The notes under the pieces were generated by a model, which saw only the letters and a program-made list of their open reading frames with translations, was not told where the DNA came from and made no database searches. The position numbers and the translations under genes were made by a program. Below are positions 40,652 through 49,518 of a DNA stretch of 64,000 nt, one piece after another. Each line of letters opens with the position of its first letter. Position 1 is the stretch's first letter. Source of the DNA: Marinimicrobium hydrolyticum (lineage in GTDB: Bacteria; Pseudomonadota; Gammaproteobacteria; Pseudomonadales; Cellvibrionaceae). The stretch spans positions 124,001 to 188,000 of the forward strand of contig NZ_JAVDDU010000001.1 in the NCBI RefSeq assembly GCF_030848505.1. The letters are read 5' to 3'.

Positions 40652-41872
40652 TCAGGCTTCACCGCTTTTCGTATGGGGGTAAGAAAATAGCACCAGCGCC
40701 AGAGCCACAAGTAGCCCGAGCCCAGCGCCGCCGAACAAGCCGGTGACGCTCAAGCCACGGTCAATAAGCACGCCGAACAATATCGGCGACACCGCCGTGG
40801 AAATGATCATCAGTGAGCTCATGAGTGAGCGTATGGAACCGAGCTTGGCGGTGCCATAGACTTCCGCCCACAGCGCGCCCAACACCGGACTGCTTAAACC
40901 AATGTTCATGCCCAAGAGCATCATAAAGGGCAGCGCCGACCAGGCGCCCTCTAACAACACCAGGCAGGCGAGGGCGGTAATCAAAGGGGCCAGAGTGAAC
41001 GGCAGCAAACGCCGGGCGCTGAAGTAATCCACCAGCACACCGGACGTTAGTGAGCTGACCCAATGGGTGATACCCAGCGCGATAAAGCATGTGGCCAGCC
41101 AGGAAGCGCTCCAAGTTTTTTCTTCCAGAATAAAACCCTGGTGAATAAAGATTCCGGTGACCATAAACGGGCCGGACAACACCGTGGGCAGCGCCAACCA
41201 AAACCGGTAATCCGTCAGCATCTGTTTACGCCCGGCGCTTTGCCGCATCACCTCCGCGGAAGCCAAAACGGGTGGAATGTTGGTATCCACCGTGGAGCGG
41301 CGCAGCAGCCAGTAAATGAGAGGGAGATAAAGCACTACCACGCTCAACCCCACCACCAGCCAGCTGCCGCGCCAGCCCAACCAGGCGATCAACGCCACTG
41401 CCAGGGTTGGCAACAGCACTTCACCCAGGGGGACGCCACTGGCAGAGATGCTCAATGCCTTGCCCCGATTGCTGTCGAAGTAGCGCGCCATGGTGGTCTG
41501 TGCCGAGTGGGGTAACAGCCCCTGCCCGCACAAACGCACCAGGAAGAAACCCACAAACAGCAATAGTGGATTGACGGCGGCAGCCATAGCGACACAGGCC
41601 GCCGTTAAGCCCAGCGCCGCACAGGTGACAAACCGGCGCAGTGGCCAGCGGTCAATCATGCCGCCGAAGGTCATAATCAACAGGCCGCTGGCCAGCGTCG
41701 CCAGAGCATAGATTGCCCCGTAGCGCCCGGCGGACAAATCCAGCGAGGCTTGTATGGACGCGCCATACCAGCTGATAAAAAACGACTGGCCAAAGTTGCC
41801 CCAAAAAATGCTGGCGAAACCAAAGGCCAGCAAGGCCCAGGAGCTTTTTAGAAAACGCAGATAGTTGTGCAA
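40652..41872 (-). CDS. MFS transporter
   Basis: 406 residues with 12 hydrophobic segments and the MFS loop 2-3 motif (GGMIDRWPLRRF). Internal charged loop at about 185-215. Members move small solutes by proton-coupled transport; the substrate cannot be assigned. It lies alone, just downstream of dapE on the same strand. Confidence 0.88.
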   Translation of the reverse strand: MHNYLRFLKSSWALLAFGFASIFWGNFGQSFFISWYGASIQASLDLSAGRYGAIYALATLASGLLIMTFGGMIDRWPLRRFVTCAALGLTAACVAMAAAVNPLLLFVGFFLVRLCGQGLLPHSAQTTMARYFDSNRGKALSISASGVPLGEVLLPTLAVALIAWLGWRGSWLVVGLSVVVLYLPLIYWLLRRSTVDTNIPPVLASAEVMRQSAGRKQMLTDYRFWLALPTVLSGPFMVTGIFIHQGFILEEKTWSASWLATCFIALGITHWVSSLTSGVLVDYFSARRLLPFTLAPLITALACLVLLEGAWSALPFMMLLGMNIGLSSPVLGALWAEVYGTAKLGSIRSLMSSLMIISTAVSPILFGVLIDRGLSVTGLFGGAGLGLLVALALVLFSYPHTKSGEA

Positions 41873-42011
41873 GTGCAGACCTTTATACAGCGGTGCATCT
41901 GGAGGAACATTGTTCCGTGATGGTGTATCAACTCAGTGAGCTAACCCGGTAATCTAATGGACCGTCCGTGATCCATTTAATCAGTGCGCAGGGTTGGTTT
42001 TTTCTGTCCGG

Positions 42012-43157
42012 TTAACGGCCAGATACCAGTAACCGTTCCAGGGTGCCCCGGTAGATTCGGGTCAGCCGATTCAGATCTTCGGCATTTACGCACTCATCCA
42101 CTTTGTGGATGGTGGCGTTGATGGGGCCCAGTTCAACCACTTGAGCTCCGGTGGGCGCGATAAACCGACCATCGGAGGTGCCGCCGGCCGTGGACAGGAT
42201 GGGGGCTTTGCCGGTTTCCGCTGTCACCGCCTGGACGATGGCTTCCACCAGCTCACCCTCGGCGGTCAAAAACGGCTGCCCGCTCAAATGCCAATCCACG
42301 TGATAGTCGAGGCCATGTCGGTTTAGGATTTTCTCAGTCCGCTCGCGCAATTCCTGCTCGGTCACCTCCGTGGAAAAACGGAAATTGCACAGCACCTGCA
42401 CCTCCCCGGGGATCACATTGGTGGCTCCAGTGCCGCCGTTGATATTGGACACCTGGAACGTGGTGGCGGGGAAAAATCGGTTGCCATCGTCCCACTTCTC
42501 CGTGGTCAGTTCCGCCAGGGCCGGCGCCAGTTGGTGAATGGGGTTAACGGCCAGGTGTGGGTAAGCCACATGCCCCTGAACGCCTTTCACGGTTAATACG
42601 GCGCCCAGCGAGCCGCGTCGGCCGTTTTTAATTACATCGCCCAGCCATTCAGTGCTCGACGGTTCGCCCACCAGGCACCAGTCGATTTTTTTGTTTTGCG
42701 CTTCCAGCCACTCCACGACTTTGACCGTACCGTTGGCGGCCGGGCCCTCTTCGTCACTGGTAATCAAAAAGCCAATGCGGCCGTTGTGATCGGGATGCTG
42801 CGCGACAAACTCTTCGCAGGCCACCACCATAGATGCCAGCGAGCCTTTCATATCGGCAGCGCCGCGCCCCAGCAGCATGCCGTGTGCATCAATGACAGGT
42901 TCAAAGGGTGGTTGCTGCCAATTGCTTTCAGGGCCAGTGGGCACTACGTCCGTATGGCCGGCAAAAGCCAACAAAGGTCCTGAAGTGCCGCGTTCGGCCC
43001 AGAAATTATCCACCTCGCCAAACCGCAGCGGTTCGACGCGAAAGCCGATCGCCTCCAAGCGCTCAATCATAAGTGCTTGGCAGCCGGCGTCCTCCGGGGT
43101 AACGGAGCGACGGGAGATAAGGTCTACGGCGAGTTCCAGGGTTGGGCTAAGGGGCAT
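42012..43157 (-). CDS. dapE: Succinyl-diaminopimelate desuccinylase
   Basis: 381 residues. M20 peptidase-family zinc enzyme with [11 protein letters not shown] near 66-76, GAADMKGS near 98-105 and TSDEEGPA near 133-140, which carry the two-metal-binding residues and catalytic Glu. It hydrolyses N-succinyl-LL-2,6-diaminopimelate in lysine/DAP synthesis and so supports cell-wall building. The partner dapD lies 6.4 kb away at 49519, across an accessory segment. Confidence 0.95.
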   Translation of the reverse strand: MPLSPTLELAVDLISRRSVTPEDAGCQALMIERLEAIGFRVEPLRFGEVDNFWAERGTSGPLLAFAGHTDVVPTGPESNWQQPPFEPVIDAHGMLLGRGAADMKGSLASMVVACEEFVAQHPDHNGRIGFLITSDEEGPAANGTVKVVEWLEAQNKKIDWCLVGEPSSTEWLGDVIKNGRRGSLGAVLTVKGVQGHVAYPHLAVNPIHQLAPALAELTTEKWDDGNRFFPATTFQVSNINGGTGATNVIPGEVQVLCNFRFSTEVTEQELRERTEKILNRHGLDYHVDWHLSGQPFLTAEGELVEAIVQAVTAETGKAPILSTAGGTSDGRFIAPTGAQVVELGPINATIHKVDECVNAEDLNRLTRIYRGTLERLLVSGR

Positions 43158-43360
43158 GAGGAGCCTTTCTGTTGCGGATTCGGGTTAGGGACAATGGGCG
43201 GCAATTCTAACAGCTTTGGGGGAAGCGCCCAAAGTGGCGTCTTGACCGAGCGTGGGTGCCGGGGTAGTTTGGAGCGGCACTGACGTGCGAGGCCACCAAC
43301 CATATCTGTGTCATCGCTGGCTTCCCAGCGCCGCTTTCGGAAACAAAGAGGAATGACTTC

Positions 43361-43900
43361 ATGCACCGCTTGCTCTGCATTTTTACCCTGGTTTTTGTGA
43401 CGGCCTGCGCCGGTCCCCAAACGCGGATGGACGAGGAGGGTACTTACAGCTTCCTGGGTGAGCCTTTTTCGGTGGCGGCTCCGCAAGCATGCATTGGCGA
43501 TATGTCCATTCGAGATTCCCGGGCTTCAGTTCGGTTTACCTCTCGCCGTGGCGGCTGGAAAGCCGCAGGGGATTACTCAGTATCCATCTACGGTTTACCC
43601 GAAAATGTGAGAGACGAGGCGTCTTTCCACAGTGCCGTGCGCAATGTCTATTTCCAAAGTGTCGAGTCCGCGGGCAATCGGGTTATATCCGGTGACGATA
43701 CGCAGGTTAACGACAGACCCGCTTTTCAAGGCATTTCCACGGATGACAGCGAAGCGGTTGTGGTGTCGACGAACATTTTGTTTCCCAATCACATAGTGAT
43801 GGTTCAATTGCTATATCCCTGGGATCCCGAAAACCAAGCCGAGCCTGAGGTGCCGTGGGCGTGTTATCAGGAGTTTATTCAGTCCATTCGCTATCAGTAG
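43361..43900 (+). CDS. Hypothetical lipoprotein
   Basis: 179 residues with a lipoprotein signal peptide ending VTACAG (Cys about 16) and a ribosome-binding site GAGG 9 bases before the ATG. The mature part is a compact beta-rich domain with two Cys. Not recognised. Divergent from dapE, and the first gene of the accessory segment. Confidence 0.65.
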   Translation: MHRLLCIFTLVFVTACAGPQTRMDEEGTYSFLGEPFSVAAPQACIGDMSIRDSRASVRFTSRRGGWKAAGDYSVSIYGLPENVRDEASFHSAVRNVYFQSVESAGNRVISGDDTQVNDRPAFQGISTDDSEAVVVSTNILFPNHIVMVQLLYPWDPENQAEPEVPWACYQEFIQSIRYQ

Positions 43901-44032
43901 ACGTGAGCTGAACATTAATGGGTTCACTCGGCATCGAGCACTGGACGCAGGGCCCACAGGGCTGGACAATAATCGATCAATTAGCCTCGGCACGATCAGG
44001 CCTGGGGCGACAGCTTATTCTGGAGGTGAACC

Positions 44033-44470
44033 ATGACCATTAAGACCGTTGTTTTGAGTGCAGGGATGGTGTTGGTGTTGTCGGCGTGCGGCCTGTTTGG
44101 CCGTGAGGAGGTTCCAACCATGTCCAACGCACTGCTGGAAACCACCGGCCAAAACGGCCGCGCTTGTGTGCGTTCAACAGACATACGTGGCTACGGGGTG
44201 CTCAAGCATGACGTGATGTCCATAGACGGACGGAGAAATTACTATCTGGCAACCATGTTGCCCGGATGCCAGGCAATGGGAACCACGCCCAGAGCAGGCT
44301 TTGAATCCGACTTCGGTGAGGTCTGCGGCGGCGGTCGTGGCACCGTGCATATTGGCGGTGAGGAATGCACCATTCGCCATTTATTCCGCTTCGACAACCG
44401 CCAAGAGGCCTTTGCCGCTCACGAGCAGGCTGTGGAGCTACGCCGAGAGGCGCGAGAGCGGGGTGAGTAA
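44033..44470 (+). CDS. DUF6491-like lipoprotein
   Basis: 145 residues: lipoprotein signal ending LVLSACG (Cys 19), a strong ribosome-binding site GGAGG, and a mature part with four more Cys (ACVRSTDIRGYGVL, LPGCQAMG, VCGGG, ECTIRHL) as in DUF6491. Function unknown. Same strand as the previous lipoprotein, 130 bp away. Confidence 0.6.
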   Translation: MTIKTVVLSAGMVLVLSACGLFGREEVPTMSNALLETTGQNGRACVRSTDIRGYGVLKHDVMSIDGRRNYYLATMLPGCQAMGTTPRAGFESDFGEVCGGGRGTVHIGGEECTIRHLFRFDNRQEAFAAHEQAVELRREARERGE

Positions 44471-44626
44471 TTGTGCTAGAAACTCGCGAGGGCGGGGCGC
44501 GTTAATTTGTGCGTCCCGTTCCAGTGTGACATAGAGACCGCAGTACGCCCGCTTGTAAACAAAGTGTCCGTCTCAGTGTCTTTAAGCCATTCCGCTAGTT
44601 TTTTTTATTGCGTAAAGAAGAGCCGC

Positions 44627-45313
44627 TCATTTTTGATGGTCGCCGATGGGCTCAAGATTGTAACCCAGACCTTCACATTTAAACTTTTTCCGAAAGTAAA
44701 ATTTTTTTCCAATAAAATAGATAAAGTAACCCGCTACTCTGGCTCCCGCAGAAGCGGTTGCTCGCCTGGAGCTAAAATTATTGGAATAAATGGCTGTAAT
44801 GATTCCTTCTCTTCCTTGCTTTTTATAGAAATCTAGAGCGTAATTTTTGATCCAAGGCTGAAGCCCTTTGCCGCGATGTTTGGGGAAAGTGAAATTATCG
44901 TAAGTGTAAGCGTAGTTTTTGCTGAAAGTGGTGACGAGCCCAAATGAACAAACCGATGGTTGCTCCGCGAACCACGCGTAAGAGCATAGTTCGTCATTTA
45001 TGAAGGCACCGATACAAACATCGTTGTTTTGCAACGATTTGTTGATGCTTTTAAGAGTCATATGAGTATTGTATTGAGCAACATAGTTTTCCAGCTCTTG
45101 ACGCTCAATAGGCCTGAGGGTCAGCCCTTCCGGTTGTTTTCCCGTGGCGGTGTTTTCTCTGTGGACATAGATGTACAGCAATCCGAATCTGCTGAATTTT
45201 CCAATAGAACTAATGATGAGGTCATGCAGGGCAGCAATTAAACCAAAGCGTTTATATATTTTCTTATAATTGCCGATCTTCACTAATTCATCTCTTCCAT
45301 AATTAATTTTCAC
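44627..45313 (-). CDS. GNAT-like acetyltransferase
   Basis: 228 residues. A GNAT core with motif A PKHRGKGLQPWIKNYAL near 143-159 and a beta-rich N-terminal half. The gene is A+T rich compared with neighbours, pointing to recent transfer. The ATG at 45313 lies 21 bp downstream of one copy of the 31-bp repeat (45334-45364). The substrate is unknown; a FemAB-like role is a remote alternative. Confidence 0.7.
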   Translation of the reverse strand: MKINYGRDELVKIGNYKKIYKRFGLIAALHDLIISSIGKFSRFGLLYIYVHRENTATGKQPEGLTLRPIERQELENYVAQYNTHMTLKSINKSLQNNDVCIGAFINDELCSYAWFAEQPSVCSFGLVTTFSKNYAYTYDNFTFPKHRGKGLQPWIKNYALDFYKKQGREGIITAIYSNNFSSRRATASAGARVAGYFIYFIGKKFYFRKKFKCEGLGYNLEPIGDHQK

Positions 45314-45757
45314 ATCTCTTCATTAGTGCGTGGAAACTACCGCCAAAGCATGGTGTGGTCAAGGTCTGAAGGATGGGGAGGTCGCTCAATAGGGAAAGTA
45401 ATTGTGGTGAAACATATCCCAGTTTGGTGTGTGTTCCGGGTAACTTATTGATTTTATAGTGTTTTATCCCCCAAATAAGGCGGTTGCGGTAGTTATTCCC
45501 TCTGGATAAAACACCGTCCAAAGATGCATTAAGACGAGGTGCAAGCTGCCAGCGCCCACTATCGCCGAGAGGGAACTCAACGGTGGGCTCTTAAGCGCAC
45601 TATGTTGCCTCTCGGTACTGAGGAGGTCTACGTAAGTTAAAATGCGAGTCCTTTCGCCTCGTTCTTGAGAACCATGGTATCGGCCAACCGTTCGACTAGC
45701 CACTGTGCCCGAAAGTCGCGCCGTTGATTTGATTGTTGGGGCTGGACACATAACGGT
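45314..45757. other. Gene-poor stretch with 31-bp repeat and possible transposase remnants
   Basis: About 440 bp. Frames on the minus strand give short peptides such as TYVDLLSTERQHSALKS and KLGYVSPQLL, which loosely recall the tail of IS3-type transposases, but in different frames and without flanking conservation. Copy A of the 31-bp repeat is at 45334. No supported gene. Confidence 0.4.
45334..45364 (-). repeat. 31-bp dispersed repeat, copy A
   Basis: AAACTACCGC followed by CAAAGCATGG on the plus strand. It matches copies at 46695-46725 (26 of 31) and 49253-49283 (24 of 31) without gaps. It lies just upstream of the GNAT gene on the minus strand. Confidence 0.65.
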
Positions 45758-46216
45758 TTAGAGCTTGCGTCCCAGTTTGCGCTCTGCCAGTCGTCGCTCC
45801 CATCCAGGGCGCATAAAGCTCACAACTTCGAAAGCGATAAGCCCTTGAATAATCAGACCGATTCCCAGACCGCCAAAGATAATATAGACAACTGGCTCGT
45901 CATAGAGAACAACGAAAAACACCCCCGCCAATACTACGTAGGTAATCAGGCATTCAATAAACTCCTTCATACGCTTGGCGTACATAAGCGCCCGTTGTTC
46001 GTCCATCTTCAATTCGGTGTCATCTTGCATTGGCTCATCCTCCGGTTGTAGTAGAGATAGATCTACCTCAAACACAGACGCAAGCGCTTTGCATGTCTCC
46101 ATACTCGGCCGATGGCCTTGTTCAATACGTTGAATGGTCCGAGTGGTCACGCCGGCCATTTCTCCCAGCTGACTTTGAGACCAGCCCTTCTTCAAACGTA
46201 ATTTCCTTACAATCAT
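45758..46216 (-). CDS. XRE-family HTH protein fused to a 2TM domain
   Basis: 152 residues. An N-terminal HTH of the XRE type (RLKKGWSQSQLGEMAGVT, RTIQRIEQGHRPS), then a short acidic linker, then two membrane helices at about 89-110 and 114-132 and a basic tail (MRPGWERRLAERKL), the 2TM-domain pattern. It would be a membrane-tethered DNA-binding protein, perhaps sensing membrane or metabolic state. It is in the accessory segment. Confidence 0.8.
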   Translation of the reverse strand: MIVRKLRLKKGWSQSQLGEMAGVTTRTIQRIEQGHRPSMETCKALASVFEVDLSLLQPEDEPMQDDTELKMDEQRALMYAKRMKEFIECLITYVVLAGVFFVVLYDEPVVYIIFGGLGIGLIIQGLIAFEVVSFMRPGWERRLAERKLGRKL

Positions 46217-46456
46217 GGTTCCACCCTTGCTGTTCGAGGTGAGCTCAGTGTTGCCGAATCGAAGCCAGTGTAAAACGAAACAAACACGAAATATAGACGA
46301 AATCGTTACGACAGTTCAGTGAAATCAAGGGGTTAGAGGTAGTCGGGGGGGTGGAAAAAGTACTTTGTTGGGGGGCAAAAAAGCACCAACGGTCTTAGGG
46401 TGTGGGAGAGAGGCGCGTGGTTGTGCTGGCGCCTCGGTTTGCTTGGAAATCCAAAT
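46217..46456. other. Gene-free stretch
   Basis: 240 bp upstream of the XRE-2TM gene; nothing clear in it. Confidence 0.3.
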
Positions 46457-46621
46457 TCAGGAGTAAGTGGGCGAAGGATTACGCTTTTTGAAAACCCGAA
46501 GCCAGAATACGCCTTCTAAAAGTATCCCAATGACTACCAATACGGCAAATCCGAAGGAGTGGCCTGCCGATGCGACGGCAATAGCCGCCACCAAAATTGC
46601 AATAGTTATTAAGTGTTTCAT
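46457..46621 (-). CDS. Small two-helix membrane protein
   Basis: 54 residues from the ATG at 46621 (MKHLITIAILVAAIAV), with AGGAAG before it. Two hydrophobic helices (about 3-17 and 22-41) and a basic tail. It follows a 31-bp repeat (copy B) by about 75 bp. Unknown function; the good ribosome-binding site supports it being real. Confidence 0.55.
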   Translation of the reverse strand: MKHLITIAILVAAIAVASAGHSFGFAVLVVIGILLEGVFWLRVFKKRNPSPTYS

Positions 46622-46694
46622 TGTCTGCTTCCTGAAAGCTTGTTTGGTCAAAGTGGCCGGATCGCCCCAGACCGACAATTAATCGCAGCCGTCG

Positions 46695-46725
46695 AAACTA
46701 CCGCTAAAGTCTGGCTTGGTCAAGG
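46695..46725 (-). repeat. 31-bp dispersed repeat, copy B
   Basis: AAACTACCGCTAAAGTCTGG and 11 more bases; 26 of 31 identical to copy A. Lies 5' of the small membrane protein gene. Confidence 0.65.
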
Positions 46726-46879
46726 CTCGGGGGAGCGCAGGGCCATTCCGTACCATTTCACGCCGTTGTGGCTACTCGACTCACTTAGGAATGCCATAAA
46801 TCCAATGCAACCCTTGAATCGCGGTCGTGGGAAATGCCGTCTCGTGCCCTTGAGGTTCGCGCTTCACGATGGGTGCGGC

Positions 46880-47935
46880 TTACTCCTCTGTCCCCAAAAT
46901 CCAATGATCATTTAGCTCAGGCCCGCCACCACGATTTTCGCTGCCCGCGACAATATGCAGTTCGTCCTCAAACAGCGTGGCCTGGGTGCCGTGGCGCCCA
47001 ACCGGTAAGGGCGGCAGGCTGACCCATTGGTTAGTTTCAGGGTTGTAAGCCTCCACTTCGTGGTGGGACTCCACTTGGCTGCCACTCTCGCCGCCCAGGA
47101 CCACCAACAACCCGTTAAAGGTTAGCGTTGCCGTCCCGGCGCGCTGAGTGGGCAAGGGCGCTTCCAGTGTGTGCCAGCGCTGATCGGCAATGTCGTACAC
47201 ATCAACGGGGCCAACGGTGAGCGACATGACTTCGCCCGTGTCGTGAGATGACGTGCGCCCCGCAGCCGCGTAAATCTGCCCATCAATCACCGCCGCGTGA
47301 AAATGGTCTCGCGCATGGGGGGCATCGGGCAGTTGCGTCCAGCTTTCGGTTTCTGGGTCAAATACATCCAACCAAGGGACATAACCGCTCATATGGCCTC
47401 GCGTGTTTCCACCCACCAGATAGATCAGCCCTTCATGCACCACAACGCCACTGGCGCCGCGTCGACGATCGGCGGGAATCTCAGGCCCCGTTGACCAGGA
47501 GTCAGTAGCAGGATCGTAGATCAAAATATTGGCCAGCGAAGGCTCTTCCGGAAAACCGCCGGTCATGGCGCCGAGCACGTAGAGTTTCTCGTCGTAGGCA
47601 ATGGCTTGCATATGATGAATTTCAAACGGCGGCTTGGCACCCTGGCTCCAGCTGCCGGTGGCCGGATCAAAAATGTCCAGGGGCCGTTCACCCCGGCCGC
47701 CGAGCAAATACAAACGTTCACCCACTGCTACAAACCCGTTCTCGTGGCGCGCGCTGGGCGACGTGCTCGCCTTGTGCTCCTGCCATTGCAATTGATCGGA
47801 GCTGGTGGCCTCTGGGTGAGTGGTGTTTTGCGGACTGCAGGCCGCGACCACACCGAGCGCAACACCCATTGCGGCAGATGACAAAAGTTTTGCGGCTTTG
47901 CGTTGGGTTTCGGCTGATGGCTTTTTCAATGGCAT
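46880..47935 (-). CDS. Kelch-repeat beta-propeller lipoprotein
   Basis: 351 residues with a lipoprotein-type signal (lipobox near VVAACSP at about 33) and six kelch repeats, each with a Gly-Gly pair (VGERLYLLGGRGE, EGLIYLVGGNTRG, LVVLGGESGS). It should fold as a six-bladed beta-propeller in the periplasm or outer membrane. Some relatives are sialic-acid mutarotases, but nothing here supports that. It is in the accessory segment. Confidence 0.85.
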   Translation of the reverse strand: MPLKKPSAETQRKAAKLLSSAAMGVALGVVAACSPQNTTHPEATSSDQLQWQEHKASTSPSARHENGFVAVGERLYLLGGRGERPLDIFDPATGSWSQGAKPPFEIHHMQAIAYDEKLYVLGAMTGGFPEEPSLANILIYDPATDSWSTGPEIPADRRRGASGVVVHEGLIYLVGGNTRGHMSGYVPWLDVFDPETESWTQLPDAPHARDHFHAAVIDGQIYAAAGRTSSHDTGEVMSLTVGPVDVYDIADQRWHTLEAPLPTQRAGTATLTFNGLLVVLGGESGSQVESHHEVEAYNPETNQWVSLPPLPVGRHGTQATLFEDELHIVAGSENRGGGPELNDHWILGTEE

Positions 47936-48158
47936 TATTTGTTACTCCTGATGCTTGTTTTACCCCAGACGGATTTTGGAGTTCTTTCTCTGATCATGCA
48001 ATCATCTAGAGTCAGGTTTCACTATACAGGGTGTCTATGCACTCTGGGTAACCCGGAAGTTTAGCGTCGTATAAGGCGCTCGTCGCGTGATTGCTTTCTC
48101 TCCTGAGGATGCTCGATTTACGAGTTGTCACGGCTTGGCGTCAGAGGAAGTAATGAGG

Positions 48159-48554
48159 CTACGTTTTTGACACCTTTCCGCACTGCTTGCATCTGATTCC
48201 ATTCTTCACAGGAAACAGAGGGAAGTTTATGCCGAGAAAGACCAGAAATGCCCACCGGCGTCCGATTTGATGAAACTCGGTATCCGTGCTTCCGCAGTGA
48301 GGGCAGGTCTCTGAATCAAGGCCGATTTCGTCGATGAGATCGGCTTCTCGGTCCTCAGATAATACTTGAAGTGCTTTCTCAGCATAAGATTGGGGCACCT
48401 GCAGCCGTACTCCCCCCATAGCATTAGAATAGAGCCATTGCATATTAATCGTATGTTCGTCTGCAATGAACGCAGGTATCCCTTCTGAGTCCAATCGCGA
48501 TTTAGCAATATGGGCCTCATACGGAAAGCTGTAGGTTGAAATCGTGACTAGCAT
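48159..48554 (-). CDS. DUF2007 family protein with zinc ribbon
   Basis: 131 residues: a DUF2007 domain at about 1-70 (HIAKSRLDSEGIPAFIADEH) and a C-terminal part with CPHCGSTDTE and CKQCGK, four Cys that would bind Zn. DUF2007 proteins are proposed signal-transducing proteins. A short upstream frame ends inside its ATG. Confidence 0.78.
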   Translation of the reverse strand: MLVTISTYSFPYEAHIAKSRLDSEGIPAFIADEHTINMQWLYSNAMGGVRLQVPQSYAEKALQVLSEDREADLIDEIGLDSETCPHCGSTDTEFHQIGRRWAFLVFLGINFPLFPVKNGIRCKQCGKVSKT

Positions 48555-48688
48555 ATGACCTTAGTAAACGTAATTGAATCGTGAGTGGCTTTATGTAAAT
48601 TCCAATTACTCACGAGAAAAATCGTCTGTATCGAACAAGCCAAGAGCACAAACAATAGAGTAAAGGTGGACGAATTCTTTATAGGCAT
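48548..48688 (-). CDS. Possible small membrane peptide
   Basis: 46 residues with one hydrophobic helix (FTLLFVLLACSIQTIFLV) and stop overlapping the DUF2007 ATG, consistent with translational coupling. Could be chance. Confidence 0.3.
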   Translation of the reverse strand: MPIKNSSTFTLLFVLLACSIQTIFLVSNWNLHKATHDSITFTKVIC

Positions 48689-48757
48689 TAGCGCAAAGCG
48701 CCTCGGCACGAGCTTGCGAGCGTCTGGCACACGAAGGGTGCGAATTGTCGCGTATTA

Positions 48758-49165
48758 TTACGCATTTTCGCACCTCATTAGAGCTATGCCACCTACCTCA
48801 GTGGTAAACCCGTGTTTTTTATAGAATGGTATCAACTCTGGTAACCCGTAAAGCTCAAAATGCGTTACGCTGCGAAGCTTCTTGTGAGACTTTACCAAGC
48901 TGATCAGCCTTTCACCTATGCCGTGACCTCTATGACTTTCTTCTACAATAACGTCGAAGATTATTGCCTTGAAGGTGAAGTCTGTTAGTACTCGCGTAAA
49001 TCCAATGACATTTCCGTCCGAAGCAAGGACGCCGATGCATATCTGAGATCCAGAAATGCAATTTCTCGTTTGTTCAACGGTGCGCCCTTTCGTCCACCAC
49101 TCGCGTTGATAAAGTGCGTGGACCTGTAAAACATGCTTCTCGGCGAAATCCTCGATTACTTCCAT
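48758..49165 (-). CDS. GNAT family N-acetyltransferase
   Basis: 135 residues. Acetyl-CoA motif A ESHRGHGIGERLISLV near 76-91 and the C-terminal LPELIPFYKKHGFTTEV block. Upstream (49253-49283) lies copy C of the 31-bp repeat. Substrate unknown. The last gene of the accessory segment before dapD. Confidence 0.82.
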   Translation of the reverse strand: MEVIEDFAEKHVLQVHALYQREWWTKGRTVEQTRNCISGSQICIGVLASDGNVIGFTRVLTDFTFKAIIFDVIVEESHRGHGIGERLISLVKSHKKLRSVTHFELYGLPELIPFYKKHGFTTEVGGIALMRCENA

Positions 49166-49252
49166 GCTTGTTTCTCAATGGCGTAACATTCGAATCAAAG
49201 CCACTCAGGGCCGTTTCGCCCGTGACCGTTATCTCTTTATTGCATTGCATCG

Positions 49253-49283
49253 AAGCTACCGGGAAACCCTGGCGTGGTCAAGA
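49253..49283 (-). repeat. 31-bp dispersed repeat, copy C
   Basis: AAGCTACCGGGAAACCCTGG and 11 more bases; 24 of 31 identical to copy A. About 88 bp 5' of the GNAT start. Confidence 0.6.
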
Positions 49284-49456
49284 TTTCCGAAGACATAGGG
49301 TTTTTGCCTGGATGGGTAAAACAGTGGTCCTGCCTGATGATCAAGGTAAGCGGCATGTTCTTGAGCGTCTCGCAGAGACCATGGTCGTAGTAACCGTTGT
49401 CGCAGAGATGTTCGTTGCTTTGGGGTGGTCGGGTGGGAAGAGGGCAGTCGGTATTG

Positions 49457-49487
49457 ATTCACCCGGCAAGTCAATTGCCGGGTGAAT
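49457..49487. terminator. Perfect hairpin after dapD
   Basis: ATTCACCCGGCAA pairs with TTGCCGGGTGAAT (13 bp, 5-base loop). It lies 32 bp after the dapD stop. No T-run, so a factor-dependent end or mRNA-stabilising hairpin is possible. Confidence 0.55.
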
Positions 49488-49518
49488 TCTCGCTTGAGGT
49501 TTACCGCTGATAGGGTGA

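Larger units (their letters stand above)
49166..49518. other. Spacer between GNAT and dapD
   Basis: 350 bp without a supported gene. Contains 31-bp repeat copy C and a perfect 13-bp hairpin near 49457. Confidence 0.5.
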
